From: Alcaligenaceae bacterium
Lineage (GTDB): Bacteria; Pseudomonadota; Gammaproteobacteria; Burkholderiales; Burkholderiaceae_B
Length of the DNA stretch: 64,000 nt
Assembly: GCA_013416405.1 (NCBI GenBank)
Contig: JACCET010000003.1
Span: 62,001-126,000, forward strand
Direction: 5' to 3'
The notes beneath the pieces are model-generated. The model ran no database searches. It saw only the letters and a program-made list of their open reading frames with translations, and had not been told where the DNA came from. Below are positions 8,170-16,881 of this stretch, one piece after another. The translations under genes and the position numbers were made by a program. The first letter of the stretch is position 1. Each line of letters starts with the position of its first letter.

Positions 8170-10063
8170 ATTGTGTTTTCCTTATTTCCATGGGTGCTTC
8201 CAAAGATGAAAATACATCGAGATCGAGCACCCATTCTTCGATATCTTTGTTCTGGCTAGACCGGGAAAAACCCAACTTGCCATAATGCTCCGCAACCATT
8301 CCATTACGAGGTGTGGGATGATACTCACCTATAAGGCGCCGTGCGCCCGCTTGCCGAACCTGCGTAGCTAGCACACTCAGCGTAGCGCGCTCTACGCCAC
8401 GCCCCAGCACACGACAGCTCATAAGCCAAGTATTTATACGCCAGGTTTCGCTGGCATTCCTATCAGGCAATGCGATGACCACGGCAATAATGCCATTATC
8501 ACCAAAACTGTCTTTCAGACGAAAATGTAACAGCACCGCCTGCGGATCGCACATCATGGCTTGCACGTCGTCTTCTGTGTGTCGCCGCGTTGTCAGGTTG
8601 AACTGATTCGTTTTTCCTATTAATTGAACGATACGCTGCAAATTGGCCTTATTGAATACGGCCCACTCCAGCACCATGTCGAGGCTATTCAAATAAGCGG
8701 CTAAGTCCTGATGGCTGGTGCGCAACGATTCGCGCTCTAGATTTGTTTGATATTGCTTCGCTCGGCCACGGTCTTCTATCGTAAGGCTGACACTTTCGAA
8801 ATAACCCGATGCCGCCACACTCGCTGCATAAAACGCAGGATCCTCAGGTATTTCGGGCACTCCTACCATGGGTAGTTCGGATCGGATCAAATTGCGCTCA
8901 AAAGGATTGTCATCAACAAAAACCAGAGCATCAAGTCCAATATTTAGCTGCTGGGCGATAAAACGCAAATTGGTAGCCTTATCTCGCCAGTTGGCCACAA
9001 AACAAGCGATATCCTCGCGCCTCAGGATCATTTCTGGATGAGATGTAAATGGCAATAAGGCATTTGCTTCGTCGTTTTTCGAGCAAACCGCTAGGATCAC
9101 GCCGCGTCGCGTCAGGTCTCGCACATAGCGCTGGAACGCCGCATATGCTTCGCCTTCCGCACTTCCCTGTCCCAAAATGATCCTTTCAATCCCATCGTCA
9201 CCAATGACTCCACCCCATAAGGTGTTATCCAAATCCAATACGAGACACTTAGCGCTAGCGCCGCGGCGCGCGGCAATCACACGCGCCACGAGATCTCCGT
9301 AAACGGGGCTCGCTTGCGGTGCCACATACTGTTTAGCACGCAGCCAAAGCCGAGCGTCATACCAGGAGGCCAAGCCGTCCTGTTCGCATTGATCATCCAA
9401 TGCCAGAATATCAACGCCATGCTCATCGGCGCTTTTGCGGATAGCATCGTTAATACGGCGGATGAGTCCGCGAGCCGACCCGGGTAGCCTCTGTTCGTTA
9501 CTCCCCATAAGTAGACTGTCCGTAGGCATCAAGGTCTGCTGAATGATCTGCACATTGGCGTGCTCACGCAGACGTTTCCACAGCATACAAAGATCTGTGA
9601 TTGTGGACGCTACTTTGATGTCAGCCTCTGCCCTGGAAAACGCTGCGGTTTCATCTCCGATAAGATGACGCGTATCGAAAGCGCAAAGCACTACGTTAGG
9701 GCGAAATGCGTATAGTTCCGAATCTGCACTGAAACTCTCTTGCAAATACTGCCCATAAGCCGTTGTGTAGATGTTCATCCACAAATTGTGACGCAGTGCG
9801 CCTACCCTCAAGCCTGGCAATAATTGATCTGTCGTGGAAGAGCTCAGCACAGCCAGCCGCACAGGCTCGAAGGACGGGCCGGTTGGAGGACCAGCTGCGT
9901 ATTTTCGTCTCAGGGTGTTATCAAGCTTGCCTGTTTTTATAAAGTCGAGATTCTCGTTCGCCAGAGAAACAAGATTGCTCCAGCAAACCAAGGCTGGATC
10001 AGATAATGCAGCGAGGCGTTCAGCCCAATCGGGCGTATGTGGTAACCAGTACAATTCGGACAT
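8159..10063 (-). CDS. FkbH-like HAD-IIIC protein with C-terminal acyltransferase-like domain
   Basis: The chosen ATG at 10063 follows GAGAAG and gives 634 residues (MSELYWLP...). A TTG 45 bases upstream would overlap the preceding gene and is less likely. Residues about 75-260 form an SGNH-like N-domain. Residues about 270-420 are the HAD-IIIC domain with the nucleophile motif DLDNTLWGG (about 277-285) and VFVDDNPFER. The C-terminal part (about 470-634) resembles a GNAT fold. FkbH-type proteins make glyceryl-S-ACP in methoxymalonyl pathways, and longer forms of this kind occur in polysaccharide clusters. With the ACP and MBOAT genes it probably forms a donor-loading module. The chemical group transferred is an inference. 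Confidence 0.85.
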   Translation of the reverse strand: MSELYWLPHTPDWAERLAALSDPALVCWSNLVSLANENLDFIKTGKLDNTLRRKYAAGPPTGPSFEPVRLAVLSSSTTDQLLPGLRVGALRHNLWMNIYTTAYGQYLQESFSADSELYAFRPNVVLCAFDTRHLIGDETAAFSRAEADIKVASTITDLCMLWKRLREHANVQIIQQTLMPTDSLLMGSNEQRLPGSARGLIRRINDAIRKSADEHGVDILALDDQCEQDGLASWYDARLWLRAKQYVAPQASPVYGDLVARVIAARRGASAKCLVLDLDNTLWGGVIGDDGIERIILGQGSAEGEAYAAFQRYVRDLTRRGVILAVCSKNDEANALLPFTSHPEMILRREDIACFVANWRDKATNLRFIAQQLNIGLDALVFVDDNPFERNLIRSELPMVGVPEIPEDPAFYAASVAASGYFESVSLTIEDRGRAKQYQTNLERESLRTSHQDLAAYLNSLDMVLEWAVFNKANLQRIVQLIGKTNQFNLTTRRHTEDDVQAMMCDPQAVLLHFRLKDSFGDNGIIAVVIALPDRNASETWRINTWLMSCRVLGRGVERATLSVLATQVRQAGARRLIGEYHPTPRNGMVAEHYGKLGFSRSSQNKDIEEWVLDLDVFSSLEAPMEIRKTQYDR

Positions 10064-10091
10064 ATACTTCTCGGTGAAGATCAATAAAATA

Positions 10092-11177
10092 TCAGAGAGC
10101 GAGGCCAAGCCTTAGCCGCTCCTGCTCCGACAATGGTTGTAACAGTGACATTTCTGACATTTCCCAAATAACTAGCTTCAGACTATTTGGCCAGTTTGCT
10201 TGGTTCTTTAGCGCCTCCATCAACGCATCGGCGAACTTGCCTCCGTCGCGGCTGACATTCCAGACCTGCCTGCCTAGTTGCTGTCCCAACTGTTCGGCAA
10301 AATTACTACGCCGTGAGTTGGAACTGCCGGCTAACATCACCTCGACTACAGGCCCCGCATCAAGCAGGCCACCTGTGGAACTTGTATGAAACGTTTGCAA
10401 GATTTCCATATCCGGTGCCGGCCGCCACATATTTGCCGCATTTTCCAAGCCGGCCAGCACCAAAAGATCGCCAATACGCTCTTGAGGCTTTATGGCAGAG
10501 TTCACTTTGTAACGATAGTCGCCAGGTGGACCTAGAACCAAAGATGCAGCAGCGGCCACTTCCCGCGCCGCCAGCTGCGCTCCTTGCTGGTTCAGATGTA
10601 CATCTGTTCGATAATATACATACCGCTTCGCGCCGAGTGATGACAGGAGATCTACATTCAGTGCACCTGCAGCCATTAATGCCTCTTGCCAGCGGGAAAA
10701 CTGGGTATGCATGGCGGGCGTCTGCGATAAGCCGCAAAGGGCATCGGATTCAACGCGCGATTTATCAGGGACACTGACAATAAGCAACTGCACACCTTTG
10801 CTAGCGACCTCTGTAGCAAGCATCTGCATCAATGAAATACGCAGAGCCAATACTTCTTCGATGTTTTCAATAGGCGGCCGCATGCCATCGGTATAAAACA
10901 GCCATCCCGGGCATCCCTCTTGGACCTGAGGCGTTAACTGACCGAGCAGCCGGTAGCGCCACGCGGCATCCAGCGTTTCTAGTGTCGAACGCATAGGCAA
11001 TTCAAGGGCAGTGTTCAACCGCATGCCGGCAGAACCATCTAGCCATGCCTGGGCTTTAATGGAATTTATCTCTGCCTGGTCAAAGCGAAATAAGCTGTAG
11101 CCAAGACCGAAAATCAATAACAGCCCGAAAAAAATTGCCGCTCCACGATGGGCCTTGGCATTTATACGGTTCGTCAT
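10092..11177 (-). CDS. AlgJ/AlgX-like SGNH-type O-acyltransferase, membrane-anchored
   Basis: The ATG at 11177 is preferred over an in-frame TTG at 11183, giving 361 residues. One N-terminal membrane helix (about 14-30) anchors a periplasmic SGNH-like domain. The Asp-x-His pair lies in RTDVHLN (D192, H194) and the candidate serine in AGSSNS (S286). AlgJ and AlgX are the periplasmic partners of the MBOAT protein AlgI in alginate acetylation. The gene follows its paralogue directly and precedes the FkbH-like gene by 28 bases. Some family motifs are weaker than in the neighbour (GSSN in place of GNSF), so it may be a structural partner or have a different acceptor. Confidence 0.82.
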   Translation of the reverse strand: MTNRINAKAHRGAAIFFGLLLIFGLGYSLFRFDQAEINSIKAQAWLDGSAGMRLNTALELPMRSTLETLDAAWRYRLLGQLTPQVQEGCPGWLFYTDGMRPPIENIEEVLALRISLMQMLATEVASKGVQLLIVSVPDKSRVESDALCGLSQTPAMHTQFSRWQEALMAAGALNVDLLSSLGAKRYVYYRTDVHLNQQGAQLAAREVAAAASLVLGPPGDYRYKVNSAIKPQERIGDLLVLAGLENAANMWRPAPDMEILQTFHTSSTGGLLDAGPVVEVMLAGSSNSRRSNFAEQLGQQLGRQVWNVSRDGGKFADALMEALKNQANWPNSLKLVIWEMSEMSLLQPLSEQERLRLGLAL

Positions 11178-11183
11178 AACCAA

Positions 11184-12164
11184 CTACCTGGAAAGAGCAG
11201 CTTTTACATGATCGAGCCAAGCAGCATCAGTCATTAAAGAAGTGGCATCCCACTGTCCCCGAGCATTGGGGCCATACAATATTTGCGCTTCATTAAGCTG
11301 CCAAACCACAAGTTGTGGGGGCGCCTGCTTAAATGTCGGGGACTTCAGGTAGTCCAGCAATACAGCCCACGGACCGAAATTACCGTATTTCCAGGTTAAA
11401 CCTACAGGCCGATCCAGTGCCGCTGACAACGCCTGCGGAAAACCAAGATAAGGCTGTACAAAACTATTGCCTACTATATGTACCGGAGTTTCAGCATTAT
11501 CAAGCAACCCGTTAGAACTTTCTTTACTAGCTCGAACAGTATAAATTTGTTGTCCTACGGCTTTTCGCTGCGCGCTAGTCATTAATTCCGCAAAGTCTCC
11601 ATATCGGCGTTCCTTAACCCATTCACCGAGCTTTGCGCCTCCGCCAGCCTCGCCCTTTAGGCTACCGTCTTGCTGTATTAAATCCGCAACAGCTTTTCCG
11701 CTAGCTTCGGCGCTCCAAGCGGTCCAGTGTGAATCCTTCTGCAAAAAGGCCGTTTGCTCACCCTGTTCTACTGCTTTGAGAATCGGAGTTAAATCAATGG
11801 TTTTTATGTTCGCCGCCTGTAACGAAGCAATAATACTCTTATAGCGATTACGCGCCTGTGCGCTTATGCGTTGACCAGAGGGGAGCTTGTCTTCGTAAAA
11901 GCGTGCCTTCAACGGCGCCACAACAACTATCAAACCAACCCCGTTTGTGCTTAGTGCGTCCTGAGCCCCTTGCATAAGACGAACGGAATTGGCAATCCCT
12001 TCTGCGCCCGTGTCAACCAGATTGTCTCGCGAATAAAATAGCCAATTATCTTTACCCATCAGCACAGCTGTCTGGCCATGTGCGGAAACGGCCGAGAGGC
12101 AAGATACGGATACCAAGGTTCCCATTAGGAATCGAATGCAAACGGTTAAGGGGGAGCTATGCAT
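11184..12164 (-). CDS. AlgX/AlgJ-like periplasmic SGNH O-acyltransferase
   Basis: The 326-residue product has a signal peptide (cleavage likely after VSAHG near residue 30), then GKDNWLFY, a standard opening of the AlgX/AlgJ SGNH domain. The catalytic Asp and His are in QKDSHWT (D144, H146) and the nucleophile serine in VGNSFVQP (S234). These proteins transfer acyl groups to exopolysaccharide in the periplasm after an MBOAT partner delivers them. It abuts the second SGNH gene without a gap, so the two may act as a pair, as AlgJ and AlgX do. Confidence 0.87.
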   Translation of the reverse strand: MHSSPLTVCIRFLMGTLVSVSCLSAVSAHGQTAVLMGKDNWLFYSRDNLVDTGAEGIANSVRLMQGAQDALSTNGVGLIVVVAPLKARFYEDKLPSGQRISAQARNRYKSIIASLQAANIKTIDLTPILKAVEQGEQTAFLQKDSHWTAWSAEASGKAVADLIQQDGSLKGEAGGGAKLGEWVKERRYGDFAELMTSAQRKAVGQQIYTVRASKESSNGLLDNAETPVHIVGNSFVQPYLGFPQALSAALDRPVGLTWKYGNFGPWAVLLDYLKSPTFKQAPPQLVVWQLNEAQILYGPNARGQWDATSLMTDAAWLDHVKAALSR

Positions 12165-12224
12165 GATTATTTATGTAAAGAGTAAAATTTCAATAAAAGA
12201 GATAAGGCGGAATTATTCTTGGCC

Positions 12225-12932
12225 CTAAGGAGCGCGATATGGCACAGTCTGGTTTACGAGGCCACTCAATATTGGCACTTCGCTAGTACCAGTTAGAAAT
12301 AGGCTGTAATGATCACCCGGTTGAAGAGATGGCAAGGTGAGTGGCTTTGATGCAGATGCAGAACAGCTTCCAATCAATGTAGCTACAACTGGATTCACGG
12401 CAAGTGCAACACGAACGCCATCCGCCACTGCATCAAATATAACTGGGCCGTTTATAATACTCAGCCGTGCTAGACAATCATTAACGAGGTTGTAAAACAC
12501 CAACTTTGCTTTCAAACCATCGATGCTATCGTTTCCGTCGATAATCGATTCAAATGTAAAATTGCCCTCAACTCGATAAATCATAATTGTCATAAACCCT
12601 GTCTCAGGGGCGTTTATAGATAACCCGGACAGCTTGTCATTCAAGCGTAAATCAAACGGCTCTCCTCCCGGTATTGCATGGTAGCTTGATGCCATTCCCG
12701 CAGATTCACTCAACACTTCCTCAGTACCCTCTGTGCCCAGTCTGACTTTTAGCGACTCCGTCAGCGTATTAACTACTCGAACATATACCGTACCCTCCGG
12801 AGGCAAGGCATATAAACGCGCAATGTCGCTGGCAGGCGTCGCATTAGCCACACTACTTACCACCATCAACGATATTGCGAAAAGAAAAACATAACGATGC
12901 AAATATGTGCGAAGCACGAGAAAAATCTTCAT
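12225..12932 (-). CDS. AlgF-like periplasmic acetylation protein
   Basis: The 235-residue exported protein (signal peptide ending near VANATPA, residue about 32) shows the AlgF pattern: LYALPPEGTVYVRVVN near the mature N-terminus, then two similar beta-rich halves, ending in SLQPGDHYSLFLTG. AlgF and its cellulose counterpart WssG take part in polysaccharide O-acetylation without a known catalytic motif, probably shuttling or organising the transferases. Similarity is by pattern only. It lies 7 bases after nfrA and 60 bases before the first SGNH gene. Confidence 0.75.
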   Translation of the reverse strand: MKIFLVLRTYLHRYVFLFAISLMVVSSVANATPASDIARLYALPPEGTVYVRVVNTLTESLKVRLGTEGTEEVLSESAGMASSYHAIPGGEPFDLRLNDKLSGLSINAPETGFMTIMIYRVEGNFTFESIIDGNDSIDGLKAKLVFYNLVNDCLARLSIINGPVIFDAVADGVRVALAVNPVVATLIGSCSASASKPLTLPSLQPGDHYSLFLTGTSEVPILSGLVNQTVPYRAP

Positions 12933-12939
12933 GGGCTAC

Positions 12940-15156
12940 TCAATATGAAAAATAAAATCCAGCGAAAATTCCATTGGAGCGATCATCGCCAGCAATGCGA
13001 AAGCGATACTGCACATTGAAGTCTACGAACGACTGATGAGCGTGATATTTATCGTCCCTGAACCAATATCGAAAATTTAGGCCAGGACCTACCCCAACCG
13101 TACTGCGTGTAGCTAGCAAGTTGTCATAATTGGCATTAAGAGACAGATAAGGCGTAATGGCGAGGTTGGAGCTTACATTATCAAAACGGAAACTACGCCC
13201 ATAGCGCCCTTCAAGAGTCCCTATGGTTTGAGGGTTCTTCACAAAGTAGTCACCCTCGGCATAGATATGCCAATACTGCCAGTTGGATTTATCGACCCGC
13301 AATGCGCCGCCCTGGCCATCCGACCATGCGGCACGCAACAGCCAGTCATTTCGGCTATTAGTGCCTATACGAAACAATCGCTCGACTGCAAAGACAAAAT
13401 TCTGCTGGCCGAACGGCTTCCATCGCGCGCCGGCCACGCCCTGTAAAGTTGACGAGCCAGTAGCGCCCCCAGTGCCATCGTAGTGCGCCTCATTAGCACG
13501 GGCATAAAGCTCGAACCGGCTGCCGTCGCGTAGGCCAATATTTGGCGGACGCCAATATACCTCTGCGGATGATTGCAAGGTTTTACGCTCACTTAACGAT
13601 GGCGCGAATGAGGGGTTCATCACGCCTACCGTGCCGTATCCTAATGCGGCATTAAAGCCCCAACTCCGATCCAAATCGGAAATTGCCTGGCGAATGTTAT
13701 AGCTTGATGAACTATCCATTTCCATTCCACCAGAATCATGGATATCAATAGCACGTGAAAACCATTCAACCGCTATGTCGTTGTAAGACAGGCGTTGGGC
13801 TGCATAGGCGCCGTCCAGAAAATTGGCTGGAGGTAGCGACTCCATACCGGCCAAAGGCTTAAACTCTTTGCGGGCACGATACTTATCCCCCTCGAGGGCT
13901 AGCGCATTAACCAGTAACAGCCGATAGGACAAGTCATCGGGCGCCTCTTGCGATGCCTGAAGTCCGAATTTCACCGCTGCCGAGTAGTCCTTGCGCGCAA
14001 AAGCGACATATGCTTCGGAAGCAGCCTGATAGCCAGGACCTTTGCCATCCAAGCTTGAGCCTGCGGGTAATACATTGCATAAAACATCTTGACTATAAAC
14101 AGAGCAACTCACTACCGGAGTCGTTTCCCGAACGCGCCCCTGATCCCGTTTGGAGCCAACCAATAATATATCAGCCGAAATACGCCTTAAGTTAACGAGT
14201 TGTTGCCCAGATAACCAGTCCTGGTGGGCTGCGAGATCCAAATCTTTTTTTGCTTGCGCGTACAAACCCAATCGTTGTCGAGCATAAGCCCGCATGGCCA
14301 ATGAAAATGGATTTTCTGCATCATAAGCCAATGCGGCACTGGCAGTTGCATCAGCTTGTGCGTACTCTTTCGCTGCCAACAAAGCGCCCATCAGTAAATG
14401 CTGATAGCTAGAAATATCAGGGGCATAGCGTACGGCCTGACCGGCAAACCGTCTTGCTTTGTCATACTCCCCAAGTTGGTAGTGGCCCCAAGCAGCCAAT
14501 GCTGGCGATGCAGCCAGGCTCCTGTACATACGGTCACGCAAGGCTTGCAGCATTTCATTGGCAGGCTTGCGCGCCAACGCAACGTCCGCCTCTTGAGCAG
14601 CAGCCTTAATATTACCTTGCCGTTCCAGCGCGTGAACCAGCAAGCTTCGTATCTCTGGCTGTGCAGGCTGGAAGCGCAAGGATTGCCGTGCATTTTTTTC
14701 AGATTCCACATATCGGCCGCTTGCATAGCTCTTGTAAGCTGCATCAGCTAACCGCCATGCTTGGCTAGTTCCAGATAGCGCTCTAGCGGCTTTCGGGAAC
14801 GCAAGGACGGGATGCAATACTGCATATAGATTATTACGCGCGACTTTCAAGGCCGGATCACCAGGGAACTGTACCAGCGCCTGCTCGGAGATATTCAACG
14901 CGTCTTGCGTACGACCCTGATTCTGTACAGCATAGATGCGCAAAAGCCAGAGCTTCATTACATCAGGACGCAGCGTCAATGCCTGACCTACTTTGTCTTC
15001 CGCCACTGCATACTCTTTCTTGTTGTAGGCGGCAAATGCATCATCAGCCAACTTCCAGGCTCTCCCTTCAAGCGGTGCACCAACAGGCTCAGCCTGCGGC
15101 GCCGCTGCGGAGCAAAGGGCAACAACGAGTATAAGCGCTCGAAAACACAGAGTCAT
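12940..15156 (-). CDS. nfrA: NfrA-like outer-membrane TPR and beta-barrel protein
   Basis: The ATG at 15156 overlaps the nfrB stop as ATGA and follows AGGGG, giving 738 residues; a longer in-frame reading inside nfrB is rejected. A signal peptide (about 1-23) precedes many TPR-like helical repeats (about 30-490). A C-terminal beta-rich region (about 520-738) ends in an aromatic residue (FAGFYFSY), as expected of an outer-membrane barrel. E. coli NfrA is the phage N4 receptor and the exporter partner of NfrB; from memory it is about 990 residues, so this form is shorter. By analogy with BcsC and PgaA, the TPR part would guide the polymer to the pore. Confidence 0.85.
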   Translation of the reverse strand: MTLCFRALILVVALCSAAAPQAEPVGAPLEGRAWKLADDAFAAYNKKEYAVAEDKVGQALTLRPDVMKLWLLRIYAVQNQGRTQDALNISEQALVQFPGDPALKVARNNLYAVLHPVLAFPKAARALSGTSQAWRLADAAYKSYASGRYVESEKNARQSLRFQPAQPEIRSLLVHALERQGNIKAAAQEADVALARKPANEMLQALRDRMYRSLAASPALAAWGHYQLGEYDKARRFAGQAVRYAPDISSYQHLLMGALLAAKEYAQADATASAALAYDAENPFSLAMRAYARQRLGLYAQAKKDLDLAAHQDWLSGQQLVNLRRISADILLVGSKRDQGRVRETTPVVSCSVYSQDVLCNVLPAGSSLDGKGPGYQAASEAYVAFARKDYSAAVKFGLQASQEAPDDLSYRLLLVNALALEGDKYRARKEFKPLAGMESLPPANFLDGAYAAQRLSYNDIAVEWFSRAIDIHDSGGMEMDSSSSYNIRQAISDLDRSWGFNAALGYGTVGVMNPSFAPSLSERKTLQSSAEVYWRPPNIGLRDGSRFELYARANEAHYDGTGGATGSSTLQGVAGARWKPFGQQNFVFAVERLFRIGTNSRNDWLLRAAWSDGQGGALRVDKSNWQYWHIYAEGDYFVKNPQTIGTLEGRYGRSFRFDNVSSNLAITPYLSLNANYDNLLATRSTVGVGPGLNFRYWFRDDKYHAHQSFVDFNVQYRFRIAGDDRSNGIFAGFYFSY

Positions 15157-16862
15157 GTGATCCCCTGCTCGTCGATTTGCGTGATTGCCGCCTGGGATGC
15201 CGCGGATATATCCGGCCCCCCTTCCTGAAAAGAAATAGCCTCGCACAAGGTGGCCTCGTCCAACCAGCCTTCTCGCACGAGGATTTCGCCTAGGGGTGAG
15301 TGTTCACGCTTTTGTATATCCAAGGCAAGCGCCAGTTTGCTTTCATCAATGGCTTGCCAAGACAACAACAATGCCCCCAGACGCTGACGTTGCTGTAATA
15401 GTTGATCTGTCGAAGGAAAATCATGCATGGTTTTATCCCATACAAGACTGCGTCCCAGAGAAATATGCCCTAGGAACAATCGCCATGCACGCGCGGCGGC
15501 CATTGCATTGATAAAGTTTCCCACGATCATTCTGGGGATGGCCAATACGGCATGCTCCCAGCCATACATCGTGCCCACGAAGTAGCAACGCTGAGCTACC
15601 CGTAGCAATAGCGCCATGGAATTCAGCGTCATCAGGGTCATCAGCCAGCCGCCTGCGGCGAATACCGACGGGTAATACACAGTCCACACACCAATGGCGT
15701 CAAGCATGAAGAACAGCATAAAGTTAGCCAGCAACAGATAGGCAAAAATGGCCACAAAGGACGTAAACAATCCCTTGCGATCGCGAAATAACAAATACTT
15801 GGTTGCAAATGACCCCGCCCAGCCCACCTGCTGCCAGCCCTGCAAGCCAATCCCCAATGTCCAGCGCGCCTTCTGACGATATGCCGTACGAAAAGTATTG
15901 GGGAAATATTCTCGGACTCCCAAAGGCTGCGAAATAGTCCCTATCTTCACGGCGCCCCAGCCAAACCAGGAGTGTCGGCGTGTAACATATTCCACGGGAA
16001 ACTTGCCGAAAATCTGTTTCATTCCTCTGCGAGCCAAACGCGTGCCGATATCGTAATCTTCGGTCAGGCTGTCGGTATTAAAGGGCTGGTTGTCCGTCTC
16101 TACCGATAAATCCACCAGTGCCCGACGCGAAAAACAGGTGCCCACTCCAGCAGAAGGCACCATACTCGACATACTTTCACGGACAACAAGATCCTTGCTA
16201 TGCCATTCGGCAAATTCATCCATGTAGGTGCCGGCCACCAACTCATACCATTCCCGCTCCAGCGACGTAACCGGCAATTGGATAAAATCCATGCGCGGCA
16301 ATAAGTAATTGAAATATTTCAGCTCAAGGGGGTGAAGCACATCTTCACTGTCGTGCAACACCATGCCGACAAACGGTTCGGACTGCCTTTCCCCTTGGGC
16401 AAAAATTGCCTGCACAATCCAGTTCAGACAATCCGCCTTGCAAGTAGGCCCGGCATGCGGCACCTCCACCCGGACCAACTGCTTGTAGCGCCTGCGCATA
16501 CGTTCTACCTCTTCAATGGTGCGGGCATCATTGCAGTAGGTTCCTACAAAAATCATATAATTCGTGTATTCAAGCGTGGACACCATGTTTTCCAGCATAG
16601 GCGCAATCACGTCATACTCCAGCCAAGCAGGCACCGCAATTGCTAGCGGTTGCTCATCGACGGCCCGCAGTTGCGCGGCTGACAGCGGTTTGTATTTGCG
16701 CTTGACCGTTAGCGAACGCGTAATCTGCCGTGTCCAGTACCATGAATCGATGAATAGATCATCCAGACTGGACAATAGGATAATTACGCCAACTACTGCA
16801 GCCACGATCTCAAGCCCACTATAATAGTCGGCAAAAATATAGGGCCAGTAAAGCGATGACAT
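15153..16862 (-). CDS. nfrB: NfrB-like glycosyltransferase with C-terminal MshEN (c-di-GMP-binding) domain
   Basis: The 569-residue inner-membrane protein has an N-terminal helix (about 15-35), a GT2 domain with DSED (171-174), TED (268-270 region) and QKARW (330-334), then several membrane helices (about 365-455). The C-terminus carries two MshEN-type motifs: RLG...Q at about 494-517 and LGEILVREG...Q at about 524-546. In E. coli, NfrB is reported to polymerise a ManNAc-type surface glycan from UDP-ManNAc when c-di-GMP binds its MshEN domain. The E. coli protein is longer (about 745 residues from memory). The first motif here has Gln where a Gly is usual. wecB in the same operon supports the same donor. 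Confidence 0.9.
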   Translation of the reverse strand: MSSLYWPYIFADYYSGLEIVAAVVGVIILLSSLDDLFIDSWYWTRQITRSLTVKRKYKPLSAAQLRAVDEQPLAIAVPAWLEYDVIAPMLENMVSTLEYTNYMIFVGTYCNDARTIEEVERMRRRYKQLVRVEVPHAGPTCKADCLNWIVQAIFAQGERQSEPFVGMVLHDSEDVLHPLELKYFNYLLPRMDFIQLPVTSLEREWYELVAGTYMDEFAEWHSKDLVVRESMSSMVPSAGVGTCFSRRALVDLSVETDNQPFNTDSLTEDYDIGTRLARRGMKQIFGKFPVEYVTRRHSWFGWGAVKIGTISQPLGVREYFPNTFRTAYRQKARWTLGIGLQGWQQVGWAGSFATKYLLFRDRKGLFTSFVAIFAYLLLANFMLFFMLDAIGVWTVYYPSVFAAGGWLMTLMTLNSMALLLRVAQRCYFVGTMYGWEHAVLAIPRMIVGNFINAMAAARAWRLFLGHISLGRSLVWDKTMHDFPSTDQLLQQRQRLGALLLSWQAIDESKLALALDIQKREHSPLGEILVREGWLDEATLCEAISFQEGGPDISAASQAAITQIDEQGIT

Positions 16863-16881
16863 GTGTCGAAGTCTCCAGCCT

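Noticed and set aside
10064-10108. TTG start for the FkbH-like protein
   Set aside because: It overlaps the preceding SGNH gene and lacks a ribosome binding site, while the ATG at 10063 starts the typical MSELYWLP family N-terminus.
15157-15246. Longer NfrA starting inside nfrB
   Set aside because: The ATG at 15156 has a good ribosome binding site and begins directly with a signal peptide; the extension is antisense-like filler in another frame of nfrB.
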